A stretch of 5,672 nucleotides of DNA, from contig JACDBZ010000171.1 of the NCBI GenBank assembly GCA_013694645.1, forward strand, positions 1 through 5,672, given 5' to 3'. Source of the stretch: Chloroflexota bacterium. Lineage in GTDB: Bacteria > Chloroflexota > Limnocylindria > QHBO01. The translations under genes were made by a program, and so were the position numbers. The notes below the pieces were generated by a model. That model did not search any database. It was not told where the DNA came from and was given only the letters and a program-made list of their open reading frames with translations. This document shows, in pieces, positions 5,287 to 5,672 of the stretch (position 1 is its first letter; the number at the start of each line of letters is the position of its first letter).

Positions 5287-5600
5287 CACTCCCCGGACTG
5301 CTCGCCGGCTCGGGCCCTTGCCGACTCGAGCTTGTGCTTGATGAGATAGCCGCCGGGCTTCTTGTGAGACCGATCGAAGGGCGGCTTCAGAAGATCGGCA
5401 TCATCAAGCTCGGTGATCGCATCGCGCGCCACGATCCACAGCCGATGCGACTCGCCGCGACGCCCGTAGAACTCGCGGGCGTAATGCATGGCCAGCTCCT
5501 CGTCGGGGGCGTTGACATTGCCCGAATGGATCATAGGGTCGCCCTCGCCCTCCTGGCGGAAGACCTCCCAGACGCGGTCACGCTCACCGGTGCAGTTCAT
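5286..5600 (-). CDS. paaB: Phenylacetyl-CoA epoxidase subunit PaaB
   Basis: PaaB is a small non-catalytic subunit that links PaaA/PaaC units in the epoxidase complex. The 104-residue product carries the family pattern: WEVFRQ near the start, HSGNVNAPDEELAMHYAREFYGRR at about residues 25-48 and LWIVARDAI at about 54-62. E. coli PaaB has 95 residues. ATG 5600 is preferred because it places WxVF about 11 residues from the start, as in relatives. A GTG at 5636 would add 12 basic residues with no family counterpart. Neither start has a good Shine-Dalgarno, which fits coupling to an upstream paaA. The end overlaps paaC by 1 nt. Confidence 0.92.
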   Translation of the reverse strand: MNCTGERDRVWEVFRQEGEGDPMIHSGNVNAPDEELAMHYAREFYGRRGESHRLWIVARDAITELDDADLLKPPFDRSHKKPGGYLIKHKLESARARAGEQSGE

Positions 5601-5672
5601 GTCATGAAGGGTACTGCGGCTCTTCGCACGTCGCACGAGCGCGACCAGACCGATTCGTCGCTCGCTTGACGC
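5601..5672 (-). other. Region upstream of paaB, perhaps the end of paaA
   Basis: In the usual order paaA directly precedes paaB, so its 3' end should lie here or just outside. One minus-strand frame runs open from the edge and ends in a TGA overlapping the paaB ATG (ATGA); another ends 4 nt earlier. Neither tail clearly matches known PaaA C-termini, and 72 bases are too few to decide. No promoter was found on the minus strand. Confidence 0.3.

Overview
The window is high-GC, gene-dense bacterial chromosome with almost everything on the minus strand. The closest feel is a deep-branching, GC-rich, Gram-positive-like lineage such as Chloroflexota or Actinomycetota. That rests on base composition, small coupled operons and the mix of genes, so treat it as a weak guess. 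No mobile element, CRISPR array, rRNA or tRNA gene was seen.

Read in the minus-strand direction (right to left), the window starts inside a phenylacetate-degradation operon. paaB (5600-5286), paaC (5286-4519) and paaD (4525-4010) are joined by stop/start overlaps of 1 and 7 nt. They encode the small subunit, the ferritin-like partner subunit and the DUF59/zinc-ribbon maturation protein of the phenylacetyl-CoA epoxidase. The catalytic subunit gene paaA should lie just off the right edge. paaE does not follow paaD.

Next comes a short Pro/Gly/Asp-rich ORF (3925-3719) with a strong ribosome binding site. It is followed 27 nt later by thrS (3691-1886), a threonyl-tRNA synthetase that has the editing, catalytic and anticodon-binding domains but no N-terminal TGS domain. 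An intergenic stretch of about 190 nt, rich in inverted repeats (1696-1885), separates thrS from a small VOC/glyoxalase-fold gene (1695-1330).

A single plus-strand gene, a SnoaL/NTF2-like protein (891-1325), converges on the VOC gene with a 4-nt gap. It diverges from infC (translation initiation factor IF-3), which is followed by the start of rpmI (ribosomal protein L35), cut by the left edge. infC has its own sigma70-type promoter and a hairpin leader, and very probably uses a non-AUG start codon, the classical device by which IF-3 represses its own synthesis. The usual thrS-infC-rpmI(-rplT) translation cluster is therefore present but split by the VOC and SnoaL genes.

No wholly new system is evident. 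The points most worth checking are the non-AUG infC start, the PaaC subunit that seems to keep a full set of di-iron ligands, the TGS-less ThrRS with its preceding small ORF, and the palindrome-rich thrS-VOC gap.
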